Source: Rubrivivax gelatinosus IL144
Lineage (GTDB): Bacteria > Pseudomonadota > Gammaproteobacteria > Burkholderiales > Burkholderiaceae_C
Direction of reading: 5' to 3'
Assembly: GCF_000284255.1 (NCBI RefSeq)
Contig: NC_017075.1
Span: 372,001 to 436,000 of the forward strand
DNA: 64,000 nt
Every line of letters begins with the position of its first letter. The first letter of the stretch is position 1. Of this stretch, positions 16,237 to 24,157 are shown piece after piece. The notes beneath the pieces were generated by a model. That model worked only from the letters and a program-made list of their open reading frames with translations. It was not told the DNA's origin and did no database searches. A program made the translations under genes and the position numbers.

Positions 16237-16988
16237 AGCGCGATCTCCGCGGCCAGCGGCGCGTGGTCCGACAGATGCGCCCAGGGCCGCCGCGGCAGCG
16301 GCAGCGGCCGGTGGCCGCGCGTGTTGCGCACGTAGATGCGGTCCAGGCGCAGCAGCGGGAATCGCGCCGGGAAGGTGCGTGCCGAACGCCCGTGCGCCTT
16401 CACGAACACCTCGTGCAGACCCAGGCCGCGCTCGAGCACCGGGTGGGCGCGGTCGCGCCAGTCGTTGAAGTCGCCGGCGACGACCAGCGGCGCGCCGTCG
16501 GGCACCTCGCGGCGCACCAGCGCGCACAGGTGCTCGAGCTGGCGGCTGCGGTGCGCCTCGCTCAGCCCCAGGTGCACGCAGACCGCGTGCACCAGCGCGC
16601 CGTCGGCCGGCAGGCGCAGCGTGCAGTGCAGCAGCCCGCGCGCCTCGTGGCCGTCGATCGAGACGTCGTGGTTGCTGTGGGCGACGATCGGGTACTTGGA
16701 CAGCAGCGCGTTGCCGTGGTCGCCGTGCGGGTAGACGGCGTTGCGGCCGTAGGCGAACTGCGGCCACAGCTGGTCGGCGATGAACTCGTAGTGCGGCGCC
16801 TGCGGCCAGCGTGCGACGCCCTCCGAATGGCGGCGGTGCGTGCCCTGCACCTCCTGCAGGAAGACGAGGTCGGCGTCGACGGCGCGCACCGCGTCGCGCA
16901 GCTCGTGCAACACGAAGCGGCGGTTCAGGGCGTTGAATCCCTTGTGCGTGTTGACGGTCAGGACACGGATCGACGGCGGGCTCTTCAT
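16233..16988 (-). CDS. endonuclease/exonuclease/phosphatase family protein, YbhP-like
   Basis: A member of the EEP (DNase I-like) hydrolase superfamily, 251 residues from ATG 16988. Catalytic-core motifs are visible: [14 protein letters not shown] (metal-binding Glu), [21 protein letters not shown] (Asp/Asn) and [12 protein letters not shown] (the terminal Ser-Asp-His). I prefer 16988 because it gives the same length as E. coli YbhP and begins just ahead of the conserved strand (SIRVLTVNT). An in-frame ATG at 17042 would add 18 residues. Neither has a clear ribosome-binding site. It is first of the ybhP-clsB-ybhN-like operon. Its substrate is unknown; a phospholipid head group is conceivable. 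Confidence 0.82.
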   Translation of the reverse strand: MKSPPSIRVLTVNTHKGFNALNRRFVLHELRDAVRAVDADLVFLQEVQGTHRRHSEGVARWPQAPHYEFIADQLWPQFAYGRNAVYPHGDHGNALLSKYPIVAHSNHDVSIDGHEARGLLHCTLRLPADGALVHAVCVHLGLSEAHRSRQLEHLCALVRREVPDGAPLVVAGDFNDWRDRAHPVLERGLGLHEVFVKAHGRSARTFPARFPLLRLDRIYVRNTRGHRPLPLPRRPWAHLSDHAPLAAEIAL

Positions 16989-17322
16989 CGGGGCGAAGCG
17001 GGCAACAAGTCCGCCGCCAGTGTCCGCAGGCGCAGCCGCCATGCCGTGTAGGAAGAGGCCGTTGGCCGACGCCGGTGGCGGCCGTGCCGCGCTGCCGGTC
17101 AGCGTGCCGGCGGGCGCGGCGCACGCGGCGTCACCCGCCAGGGCGGCGGGCGTCGGGCCGCGGCGGCGCGGTGTGGTGCCCGCGGCCGGCCGGCGGCCAG
17201 GCCGCAGAACGAGCGGCTGGGCGGAAGGCGCGCGGCGCTCACCGGCTAAGGCCTGCGGAATCGAGGGTCATGGCCCTCCGGGGCAAGGCCCATGCCCGTG
17301 CCGGCCCTCGGCCGGCGTCGGA
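16989..17322. other. gene-free interval between the ybhP-like and acyl-reductase-like genes
   Basis: This stretch of 334 bases holds no coding region that I can support. It is extremely GC-rich. It contains the presumed promoter region of the ybhP-clsB-ybhN operon, though no convincing -35/-10 pair is visible, and a hairpin at 17300-17316 just past the next gene. Open frames here look like compositional shadows. Confidence 0.6.
17300..17316 (-). terminator. hairpin after the acyl-reductase-like gene (possible terminator)
   Basis: GCCGGCC and GGCCGGC form a 7-bp stem around a 3-base loop, 6 bases beyond the stop at 17323 on the minus strand. No T-run follows, so intrinsic termination is uncertain. 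Confidence 0.35.
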
Positions 17323-19542
17323 TCAGGCGACCGGTTCGCTGCGCACGCGCGCGCGCCGGGCGGCGCCGTTCAGCGCCGGCTGCTTCGCCGCCGGGGCGGC
17401 GGGCGCGCGCCGCGTGCGGGCGCCGTTCTTCGCCGCCGGGCGGGCGGCGGGTTCCGGCGCCGGCGCTTCGGCGGCCTTGGCACGCCGCTTGGGCCGGGCC
17501 GCGGGGGCCGAGGCGGCCTCGCCCTGGCGCTTGCGCGCCGCCAGGGCCAGCCGGCGCACGCGGGCGATGTCGCGCTCGGTGATGACGCCGTTGACGCCGG
17601 AGATCGCGGCCAGCTTCATGCCGTGCTTCAAGCCCAGCTTGTAGATCTCGCGCACCTTCTCCCACTCGATCGCGCGGCCGACGGTGAAGTTCTCGAAGCG
17701 GCCTTCCAGCGCCAGCACGATGGTCTCGGCCAGGCAGGCGTAGGCCACGCCGGGCGGCAGGCCGATGTTCTTCATCTTCACCTGGCCGGGCAGCTGGATC
17801 TCGCCGGACTCGATGACCAGCACGTCGGGGCGCTTGGCCACGTCCTCGGGCGACAGGTCCAGCGGCCGCGCGACGTCGGTGATCACGCAGCCGGGCTTGA
17901 CCTTCATGATGTCCAGCACCTTCTTGCCGGCGCCCGAGGTCGCGGTGACGATCATGTCCATCTCGGCGACGTGCGTGTCGGCCTTGGCGCTGAGCACGAT
18001 CTTCGCGTCGGGCGTTTGGCGCAGGATGGACTCCTGCAGCGCCAGCAGCTTGGCGGTTTCGGGCGAGACCAGCGTCACCTCCTCGGCGGCGCGCACCAGC
18101 AGCCGCGCGCAGGCCGAGCCGATGGCGCCGGTGGCGCCGACGACCATGGCCTTGAACTTCACGCGTTCGTCGCCCTTGGGCGGCTCGACGAGCCTCAGCC
18201 GCAGCAGCGCGTCGTGCGCCGCCCACAGCGCGCCCGAGGCGCTGTAGCTGTTGCCGGTGGTGATCGGCAGCGTCGCGCGCCGCGCCACCGTCGCGCCGGC
18301 GTCGCCGACGACCTTGGTGAACGCGCCCAGGCCCATGATCTGCGCGCCGAGCTTGCGCGCCATCTCGGCGGCGGCGAGCAGCCGGCGGTAGGTGAACTCC
18401 GGCGGGTGGCTCATGATCTCGCGCGGCGTGCCGCCCACCGAGATCAGCCAGCCCTCGGCCTCGGCGCCGGTCGGCGAGCGGATGCCCTCGATCTTCGAGT
18501 AGACGAAAGGCGGCGCGTAGGCCATCGCCTTTTCCAGCGAGTCCATCAAGAGCGGCGGCGAGACCTTGGACAGCATCTCGATCGGCTTGACCTTCTTGAA
18601 GTACTCCTGCGACAGCGGGTGGATGACGAAGGCGAAGCGGTTCTTGCGCTGGTAACCGTTGGGATAGAGCACGCGCGGGCGCGCATCCAGGGTCTGGATC
18701 AGCTCGAGGTAGTCGTCGTCGTACAGCGTGCCCGGCGCCTTGCCGGTGGCCGCGAGGATCATCGCGTCGAGCAGCTCGTGGCCGAGCACGTGGCCCTGTA
18801 CCACCGGGGAGGCGTCGACGACCATCGCCACGCCCTTCTCGCGGAAGGCTTCCAGCCGCGCGTCGTTGACGGTCGCGGTGACGATCGTCTTGCCGGCCAG
18901 CTCCTCGGTGCCGAAGCGGTCGAGCTCGTGCACCGGCGCGACGATGACGGTGGCCTTCTTCATCGCCTGGCGCAGCACGTGGTCGGTCCAGCGTTCCAGC
19001 AGCGCCGTGCTCGGCAGGCGCTTGGGCGCCCAGCCGGCGACGTAGTGCGAGCCGGTGGCGTACAGCGACAGCGCGTCCAGCGAGGTCAGCAGCTTGGGCA
19101 CGCCCAGCTGCAGCAGCGGGTCGGCGAAGAACAGGTTGGGCGTGAACTCGGCCATCGCCGAGGCCAGCTTGCGGTTGGCGACGCCGGAGAAGAACAGCAC
19201 CAGCGCGTTGTCGAAGTAGCGCCCGAGATCGGCCTGCACGTGGCGCAGCGCCCATTCGAGATAGATTTCGGCCAGGTGGTCGCCGGTGGTGCAGGGCGCG
19301 TGCTTCAGCGTGGCGGCCAGCTCGGCACCGCCGGTGGTCGCGCCGACGCTGCGTGCGTCGGGCCCGGCGCCGATGCCGATCGCGGCGGCGCGACGGTCCC
19401 AGTAGGCCAGGCGGCGGGCCGCGACCGCGTCGTCGCCGTCGGTGCCGATGCGCCGCACGCGCAAGGGCTGGCCGAGCAGCGTGGTGCGGAAGTCGAAGTC
19501 CTGCGCGGCTGCGCCGAGGCTGATGCCGATCACGCTCTTCAT
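17323..19542 (-). CDS. large oxidoreductase with C-terminal long-chain acyl-ACP/CoA reductase (AAR)-like region
   Basis: A 739-residue protein in three parts. Residues 1 to about 330 are not recognised. From about 335 (FAFVIHPLSQEYFKKV) to 660 the sequence follows cyanobacterial acyl-ACP reductases, from my memory of that family. Landmarks are GLGAFTKVV, TTGNSYSASG, a Rossmann glycine motif VVGATGAIGSA, and YACLAETIVLALEGRFENFTVGR, whose Cys603 aligns with the catalytic cysteine forming the acyl thioester. A 75-90-residue Ala/Pro/Arg/Lys-rich tail ends the protein. I infer NADPH-dependent reduction of a fatty acyl thioester to aldehyde, but the substrate is not shown. Start ATG 19542 (MKSVIGISLG) is preferred over 19578; neither has a good Shine-Dalgarno. 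It is divergent from an iron-dependent alcohol dehydrogenase gene, which could reduce the aldehyde. Confidence 0.7.
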   Translation of the reverse strand: MKSVIGISLGAAAQDFDFRTTLLGQPLRVRRIGTDGDDAVAARRLAYWDRRAAAIGIGAGPDARSVGATTGGAELAATLKHAPCTTGDHLAEIYLEWALRHVQADLGRYFDNALVLFFSGVANRKLASAMAEFTPNLFFADPLLQLGVPKLLTSLDALSLYATGSHYVAGWAPKRLPSTALLERWTDHVLRQAMKKATVIVAPVHELDRFGTEELAGKTIVTATVNDARLEAFREKGVAMVVDASPVVQGHVLGHELLDAMILAATGKAPGTLYDDDYLELIQTLDARPRVLYPNGYQRKNRFAFVIHPLSQEYFKKVKPIEMLSKVSPPLLMDSLEKAMAYAPPFVYSKIEGIRSPTGAEAEGWLISVGGTPREIMSHPPEFTYRRLLAAAEMARKLGAQIMGLGAFTKVVGDAGATVARRATLPITTGNSYSASGALWAAHDALLRLRLVEPPKGDERVKFKAMVVGATGAIGSACARLLVRAAEEVTLVSPETAKLLALQESILRQTPDAKIVLSAKADTHVAEMDMIVTATSGAGKKVLDIMKVKPGCVITDVARPLDLSPEDVAKRPDVLVIESGEIQLPGQVKMKNIGLPPGVAYACLAETIVLALEGRFENFTVGRAIEWEKVREIYKLGLKHGMKLAAISGVNGVITERDIARVRRLALAARKRQGEAASAPAARPKRRAKAAEAPAPEPAARPAAKNGARTRRAPAAPAAKQPALNGAARRARVRSEPVA

Positions 19543-19595
19543 ACGTTGTTCGCGCCAGAGTGGACCCGGAACGGGCATGGTGGAGGGTTGACGAG

Positions 19596-20912
19596 ATGGC
19601 CAACTTGATCGGGGACATGGCCCGCAGCGTCGGGCTGCCCAAGCTGAAGCAGGCGGCAGGCCTGGTGACGAAGCGGCTGCCGATACCGCAGCCCCTCTTG
19701 ATCGTAGGGCCGGGAGCGAGCGCCAAGCTCGGCCAGGCGATCGGGGATTTCACCCATCGGAAGGTCATGCTGGTCACCGACGCGACGGTGATGAAGCTCG
19801 GCCTGGCCGAACCCTTGCGCGCCGCGCTGGCCGCGGCGGGCACCGAGGTCGTGGTCTTCGACCGCGTCGAGCCCGACGCGCCGATCCCGGTCATCGAGGC
19901 CGGCATCACGCTGCTGCGCGACGAAGGCTGCGACGCGATCGTCGCCTTCGGCGGCGGCTCGGTGATGGACGCGGCCAAGGTCATCGGCCTGGCGGTGGCC
20001 AACGGCAAGCCGCCGCGGGCGCTGGTCGGCTACTTCAAGGGCCTGCACGGCCCGCTGCCGTTGTATGCAGTGCCAACCACCGCCGGCACCGGCAGCGAGG
20101 TCACCGTCGCCGCGGTGATCTCCGACCCGAAGGCGCAGCGCAAGCTGGTCGTCGCCGACACGCGCCTGGTGCCGCGCATGGCGGCGCTGGACCCGCAGCT
20201 GATGGTCGGCCTGCCGCCGGCGATCACCGCGGCCACCGGCATGGACGCGCTGACGCACGCCGTCGAGGCCTACATCGGCGATTGGTGCACCGACACCACC
20301 GACCGCTGGGCGCTGGCCGCGGTCGGCATGGTCTTCGAGCAGTTGGAGCGCGCCGTCACCGACGGTCGCGACCTCGTCGCGCGCGAGCGCATGGCCTTGG
20401 CCTCGACCTACGCCGGCCTGGCCTTCACACGCGCCAACGTCGGCAACGTGCACGCGATCGCGCACCAGTTGGGCGGCCTGTACCACGTGCCGCACGGGCT
20501 GGCCAATGCGATCGTGCTGCCGGCGGTGCTGCGCTTCTCGGCGCCGAACTGCGAGCCGCGGCTGGCGGCGCTGGCGCGGCGCTCCGGGGTCGGTGCGCCT
20601 GACGACGGCGACACGACGCTGGCGCACAAGTTCATCGACGCGGTGGCCGAGCTGAACCGGCGCATCGGCATCCCGGGGACGGTCGAGGCGCTGCGTGCCG
20701 CCGACATCCCCAAGCTCGCCCAGGCCGCCTGCCGCGAAGCCGACGCCAACTACCCGGTGCCGCGCGTGATGACGCCCGGCGACTGCGAGGCCATCCTGCG
20801 TTCGCTGCTGCCGGCCAAGGCGCCGGCGCGCAAGCGCACGGCGGCCAAGACAGCCGCCAAGCCGGCGGCGAAGAAGACTGCCGCGCGCAAGAAGGCCGCC
20901 GCGCCGGCCTGA
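19596..20912 (+). CDS. iron-containing alcohol dehydrogenase with basic Ala/Lys-rich C-terminal tail
   Basis: A group III (Fe-dependent) alcohol dehydrogenase, 438 residues. It shows the NAD(P)-binding GGGSVMDAAKVIG, the TTAGTGSEVT loop, and metal-site residues in TGMDALTHAVEAY and AIAHQLGGLYHVPHGLANA (three conserved histidines). ATG 19596 has GGAGGG 8 bases upstream. Residues from about 405 form a tail of repeated Ala-Lys-Pro-Thr (KAPARKRTAAKTAAKPAAKK), like histone H1-type tails and outside the normal family length of about 380-400. The gene is divergent from the acyl-reductase-like gene, which has a comparable basic tail; I infer they work in sequence, aldehyde to alcohol. It abuts nrdG tail to tail with no gap. 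Confidence 0.88.
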   Translation: MANLIGDMARSVGLPKLKQAAGLVTKRLPIPQPLLIVGPGASAKLGQAIGDFTHRKVMLVTDATVMKLGLAEPLRAALAAAGTEVVVFDRVEPDAPIPVIEAGITLLRDEGCDAIVAFGGGSVMDAAKVIGLAVANGKPPRALVGYFKGLHGPLPLYAVPTTAGTGSEVTVAAVISDPKAQRKLVVADTRLVPRMAALDPQLMVGLPPAITAATGMDALTHAVEAYIGDWCTDTTDRWALAAVGMVFEQLERAVTDGRDLVARERMALASTYAGLAFTRANVGNVHAIAHQLGGLYHVPHGLANAIVLPAVLRFSAPNCEPRLAALARRSGVGAPDDGDTTLAHKFIDAVAELNRRIGIPGTVEALRAADIPKLAQAACREADANYPVPRVMTPGDCEAILRSLLPAKAPARKRTAAKTAAKPAAKKTAARKKAAAPA

Positions 20913-21605
20913 TCAGCGCAGCGCGAGCTCGGGGCCGAGTTCGCGCAGCCAGGCCAGCACCGCCGGCTCGGGCCAGTGCCAGGGCTGCTCGAAACCCGGC
21001 GTGCCGTCGCGCGGGTGCCACTGCTGCAGCACCCAGCGTTTCGCGCCGGCGCGCTTCAGCGTCAGCGCCATCCTGGCCAGCGTCTCGTCGGACTGCAGCG
21101 CCGGGTGGTAGGTGGTGCGCACCTCGTGGTCGACGCCGCTGGCGACGACGGCGGCCAGCGCCTCGTGCACCGGCGCGCCGCTGCACGGGCGGCCGGTCAG
21201 CGCGTCGTGGCCGGCGAGGTCGGTCTTCAGGTCCAGGCCGACCCAGTCAAGCGCCGGCAGCAGCGCCTCCAGCTTCTTCGGGTAGATGCCGGCGCTGTGC
21301 AGGCCGACGGCGAAACCCAGGCCGCGCGCGGTGGCCACGGCCTCGGGCAGCGCCGGGTCCAGCGTCGGCTCGCCGCCGCTGAAGACGACGCCGTCGAGCA
21401 GCCCGCGGCGGCGCGCCAGCGTCGCGACGACTTCGTCCCAGGCCGGGCCGGCGGCGCCGTCACGCGGCTGCAGCGCCGGGTTGTGGCAGTAGACGCAGCG
21501 CCAGGGGCAGCCCTGAACGAAGACGACCGCCGCGAGGCGGTCGGGCCAGTCGCTCGTGCTCAGCGGCTGGAAGCCGCCGATCGCCAGGGCCTCAGGCGCA
21601 GCCAC
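20913..21605 (-). CDS. nrdG: anaerobic ribonucleoside-triphosphate reductase activating protein
   Basis: A radical SAM activase that installs the glycyl radical on class III ribonucleotide reductase. The 230-residue protein contains the [4Fe-4S] motif in GCPWRCVYCHNP (CX3CX2C) and the SAM-binding FSGGEPTLDP. The remainder follows a partial TIM barrel (VGLDLKTDL). It appears to start at GTG 21605, overlapping by 14 bases the small gene that carries the glycyl-radical loop, so the two should be translationally coupled. Gene order on the minus strand is nrdD large part, glycyl-radical part, nrdG. Expression is expected under anaerobiosis. Confidence 0.92.
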   Translation of the reverse strand: MAAPEALAIGGFQPLSTSDWPDRLAAVVFVQGCPWRCVYCHNPALQPRDGAAGPAWDEVVATLARRRGLLDGVVFSGGEPTLDPALPEAVATARGLGFAVGLHSAGIYPKKLEALLPALDWVGLDLKTDLAGHDALTGRPCSGAPVHEALAAVVASGVDHEVRTTYHPALQSDETLARMALTLKRAGAKRWVLQQWHPRDGTPGFEQPWHWPEPAVLAWLRELGPELALR

Positions 21606-21810
21606 ACTCGACGGTGGCCGTGACGTCGGCCGCGGCGGCCGGGCGGCCCGGCTCGTCGAAGTAGCGGCGTTCGAGGAACTCGCCTTGCTTGCCGATGTTG
21701 AACGAGGCCATCGGACGGTGGTAGCCCATCACGCGCGTCCAGACTTCGCAGCGGGTGCGTTCGTGCTCTTCGAGCTGCGGGTGGACGAGGGGGGTCTGGC
21801 TGTGGCTCAT
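21592..21810 (-). CDS. small glycyl-radical subunit of class III ribonucleotide reductase (split NrdD C-terminus)
   Basis: A 72-residue protein containing RCEVWTRVMGYHRP and SFNIGKQGEFLERRYFDE. In one-chain NrdD proteins this pattern (R.T/S R..GY.RP..W/F N.GK..EF..R) forms the C-terminal glycyl-radical loop; the radical glycine would be the one in VMGYHRP. Here it has its own ATG (21810), with AAGGAAGAG 2-10 bases upstream, 26 bases after the stop of the large nrdD gene and in a different frame. It ends in CGC. It overlaps nrdG by 14 bases. I read it as a genuine split and not a frameshift, because both ends have proper start and stop signals. Confidence 0.82.
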   Translation of the reverse strand: MSHSQTPLVHPQLEEHERTRCEVWTRVMGYHRPMASFNIGKQGEFLERRYFDEPGRPAAAADVTATVECGCA

Positions 21811-21836
21811 GCTCTTCCTTTGTGGTGGTCGGGCCG

Positions 21837-23879
21837 TCAGGCGGCCGGGGCGGCGCGTGCGGCCTTGGCGGCCTTGCGTGCCAGGGCTTCCTCGTCGCAC
21901 TTGGGGCAGAACGCGTGCTCGCCGGCGAGGTAGCCGTGTTTCGGGCAGATCGAGAAGGTCGGCGTCACCGTGATGTAGGGCAGCCGGTAGCGTTCGAGCG
22001 AACGCCGCACCAGGTCGCGGCAGGCGCGTGCCGACGAGACGCGCTCCCCCAGGTACAGGTGCAGCACGGTGCCGCCGGTGTACTTGCGCTGCAGTTCCTC
22101 CTGGCGCTCCAGCGCCTCGAAGGGGTCGGTCGTGAAGCCCACCGGCAGCTGCGAGGAGTTCGTGTAGTACGGGCGCTCGGCCGTGCCGGCCTGCAGGATG
22201 CCGGGCAGGCGCTTCCTGTCTTCCTTGGCGAAGCGGTAGGTCGTGCCTTCGGCCGGCGTCGCCTCCAGGTTGTAGAGGTGGCCGGTCTCCTCCTGCAGTT
22301 CGACGATGCGCGCGCGGATGTGGTCCAGGTAGCGCACCGCCATCGCGTGGCCCTCGGGCGAGGTGATGTCGTGGCGGTCGGCCGTGAAGTTGCGGATCAT
22401 CTCGTTGATCCCGTTCACGCCGATCGTCGAGAAGTGGTTGCGCAGCGTGCCGAGGTAGCGCTTGGTGTACGGGAACAGGCCGCTGTCGATGTGGCCCTGG
22501 ATGACCTTGCGCTTGATCTCCAGGCTGGTGCGCGCGATGTCGATCAGGCGGTCGGTGCGCGCCAGCAGGCCGGCTTCGTCGCCGGCGTGCAGATAACCCA
22601 GGCGGGCGCAGTTGATCGTCACCACGCCCAGCGAGCCGGTCTGCTCGGCCGAGCCGAACAGGCCGTTGCCGCGCTTCAGAAGCTCGCGCAGGTCCAGCTG
22701 CAGCCGGCAGCACATCGAGCGCACCATGTTCGGCTGCAGGTCCGAGTTCAGGAAGTTCTGGAAGTACGGCAGGCCGTACTTGGCCGTCATCTCGAACAGC
22801 GGCAGCGTGTTCGGGTGCTCCCAGTCGAAGTCGCTGGTGATGTTGTAGGTCGGGATCGGGAAGGTGAACGAGCGGCCCTTGGCGTCGCCTTCCATCATCA
22901 CGTCGATGTAGGCGCGGTTGATCATGTCCATCTCGGCCTGGAGATCGCCGTAGGCGAACGGCATCTCCCGGCCGCCGATCACCGGCACCTGCTCGCGCAG
23001 GTCCTCGGGGCAGGTCCAGTCGAAGGTGAGGTTGGTGAACGGCGTCTGCGTGCCCCAGCGCGACGGCACGTTCAGGTTGTAGATCAGCTCCTGCAGGCTC
23101 TGGCGCACCTGGTCGTAGCTCAGCCCGTCCTTGCGGATGAAGGGCGCGAGGTAGGTGTCGAAGGAGCTGAAGGCCTGGGCGCCGGCCCATTCGTTCTGCA
23201 GCGTGCCCAGGAAGTTGACGATCTGGCCGACGGCGCTGGACAGGTGCTTGGGCGGGCCTGCCTCGACCTTGCCCGGCACGCCGTTCAGGCCTTCGTGCAG
23301 CAGCGTGCGCAGCGACCAGCCGGCGCAGTAGCCCGAGAGCATGTCCAGGTCGTGGATGTGCAGGTCGGCCTCGCGGTGGGCGATGCCCACTTCGGGCGGG
23401 TAGACGTGGTTGAGCCAGTAGTTGGCGACGACCTTGCCCGAGACGTTGAGGATCAGCCCGCCCAGCGAGTAGCCCTGGTTGGCGTTGGCGTTGACGCGCC
23501 AGTCCTGGCGCGCCAGGTACTCGTTGACCGAGCGCTCGACGTCGACGGCGACGCTGCGGTCCTGGCGCAGCGCGCGGCGCTGCTCGCGGTAGACGATGTA
23601 GGCGCGCGCGGTGTCGAAGTGGCCGGCGGCCTGCAGCACACGCTCGACCTCGTCCTGGATCTGCTCGACGCCGGTGACGCGGCGGTGCAGGCGCTCGGTG
23701 ACCTGGCGCGTCAGCTCGGCGGCGCGTTCGGCGTCGTACTCGCCGGTGGCGGCGCCGGCACGCGCCAGCGCGTCTTCGATCTTGGACGGGTCGAAGGCGA
23801 CGGTGCGGCCTTCACGCTTGATGACCGCCAGCGGGGCGGTCTGGGTGTCGGCTGAGGGGGGCAGGGCGGCGTCTGACAT
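21837..23879 (-). CDS. nrdD: anaerobic ribonucleoside-triphosphate reductase, large part lacking the glycyl-radical loop
   Basis: Catalytic barrel of oxygen-sensitive class III ribonucleotide reductase, reducing ribonucleotides to deoxyribonucleotides during anaerobic growth. The 680-residue product has an N-terminal ATP-cone (IKREGRTVAFDPSKIEDALARA) for allosteric control. The barrel includes MCCRLQLDLREL and GVVTINCARLGYLHAGDE. A C-terminal zinc-type site follows, CPKHGYLAGEHAFCPKCDEE. Normal NrdD continues from this zinc site into the glycyl-radical loop. Here an Ala/Lys-rich tail and a stop follow instead, and the loop is encoded by the next gene. Start ATG 23879 is preferred to a GTG at 23891; no clear ribosome-binding site for either. 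An FNR-like site lies about 80 bases upstream. Confidence 0.9.
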   Translation of the reverse strand: MSDAALPPSADTQTAPLAVIKREGRTVAFDPSKIEDALARAGAATGEYDAERAAELTRQVTERLHRRVTGVEQIQDEVERVLQAAGHFDTARAYIVYREQRRALRQDRSVAVDVERSVNEYLARQDWRVNANANQGYSLGGLILNVSGKVVANYWLNHVYPPEVGIAHREADLHIHDLDMLSGYCAGWSLRTLLHEGLNGVPGKVEAGPPKHLSSAVGQIVNFLGTLQNEWAGAQAFSSFDTYLAPFIRKDGLSYDQVRQSLQELIYNLNVPSRWGTQTPFTNLTFDWTCPEDLREQVPVIGGREMPFAYGDLQAEMDMINRAYIDVMMEGDAKGRSFTFPIPTYNITSDFDWEHPNTLPLFEMTAKYGLPYFQNFLNSDLQPNMVRSMCCRLQLDLRELLKRGNGLFGSAEQTGSLGVVTINCARLGYLHAGDEAGLLARTDRLIDIARTSLEIKRKVIQGHIDSGLFPYTKRYLGTLRNHFSTIGVNGINEMIRNFTADRHDITSPEGHAMAVRYLDHIRARIVELQEETGHLYNLEATPAEGTTYRFAKEDRKRLPGILQAGTAERPYYTNSSQLPVGFTTDPFEALERQEELQRKYTGGTVLHLYLGERVSSARACRDLVRRSLERYRLPYITVTPTFSICPKHGYLAGEHAFCPKCDEEALARKAAKAARAAPAA

Positions 23880-23960
23880 GCGCGTGGACACTAGCTATGG
23901 TGTGTAGGCGCCGAACGATACCCAACCGCTAGCGTCCATCGGGCGAGAACTCGGCTGCGC

Positions 23961-23974
23961 TTGATGCAGTGCAA
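23961..23974. promoter_or_regulatory. FNR/CRP-family-like site between nrdD and ubiU
   Basis: TTGAT-GCAG-TGCAA fits TTGAT-N4-ATCAA with a perfect left half and the outer CAA of the right half. It sits in the 278-base divergent region between the anaerobic nrdD and ubiU genes, where oxygen-responsive control is expected. The surrounding CGCTTGATGCA recurs upstream of the acyl-phosphate operon at 28513-28523. Confidence 0.5.
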
Positions 23975-24157
23975 GTTCGCTGCGCGAGGGGCTTGCGCCG
24001 GCCGCCGCGTGGCGCTTGGCCCGCCCGGCCGCGGTCGGCAGACCCTGCTGACGGTGTGGTGTCCATGCCGTTTCGGGGCGTCTGCCGGTGCGCGGTTCGC
24101 ACCGCTCTTGACGTCCCGCAAGCCGTCGGCGGAGCCGGCGCCTAGACTCCGCCCGCC

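Noticed and set aside
21811..21836. Frameshift between the two nrdD parts
   Set aside because: The small gene has its own strong ribosome-binding site and ATG, and the large part has a natural tail and stop; a designed split is more likely, though a sequencing check is listed under findings.
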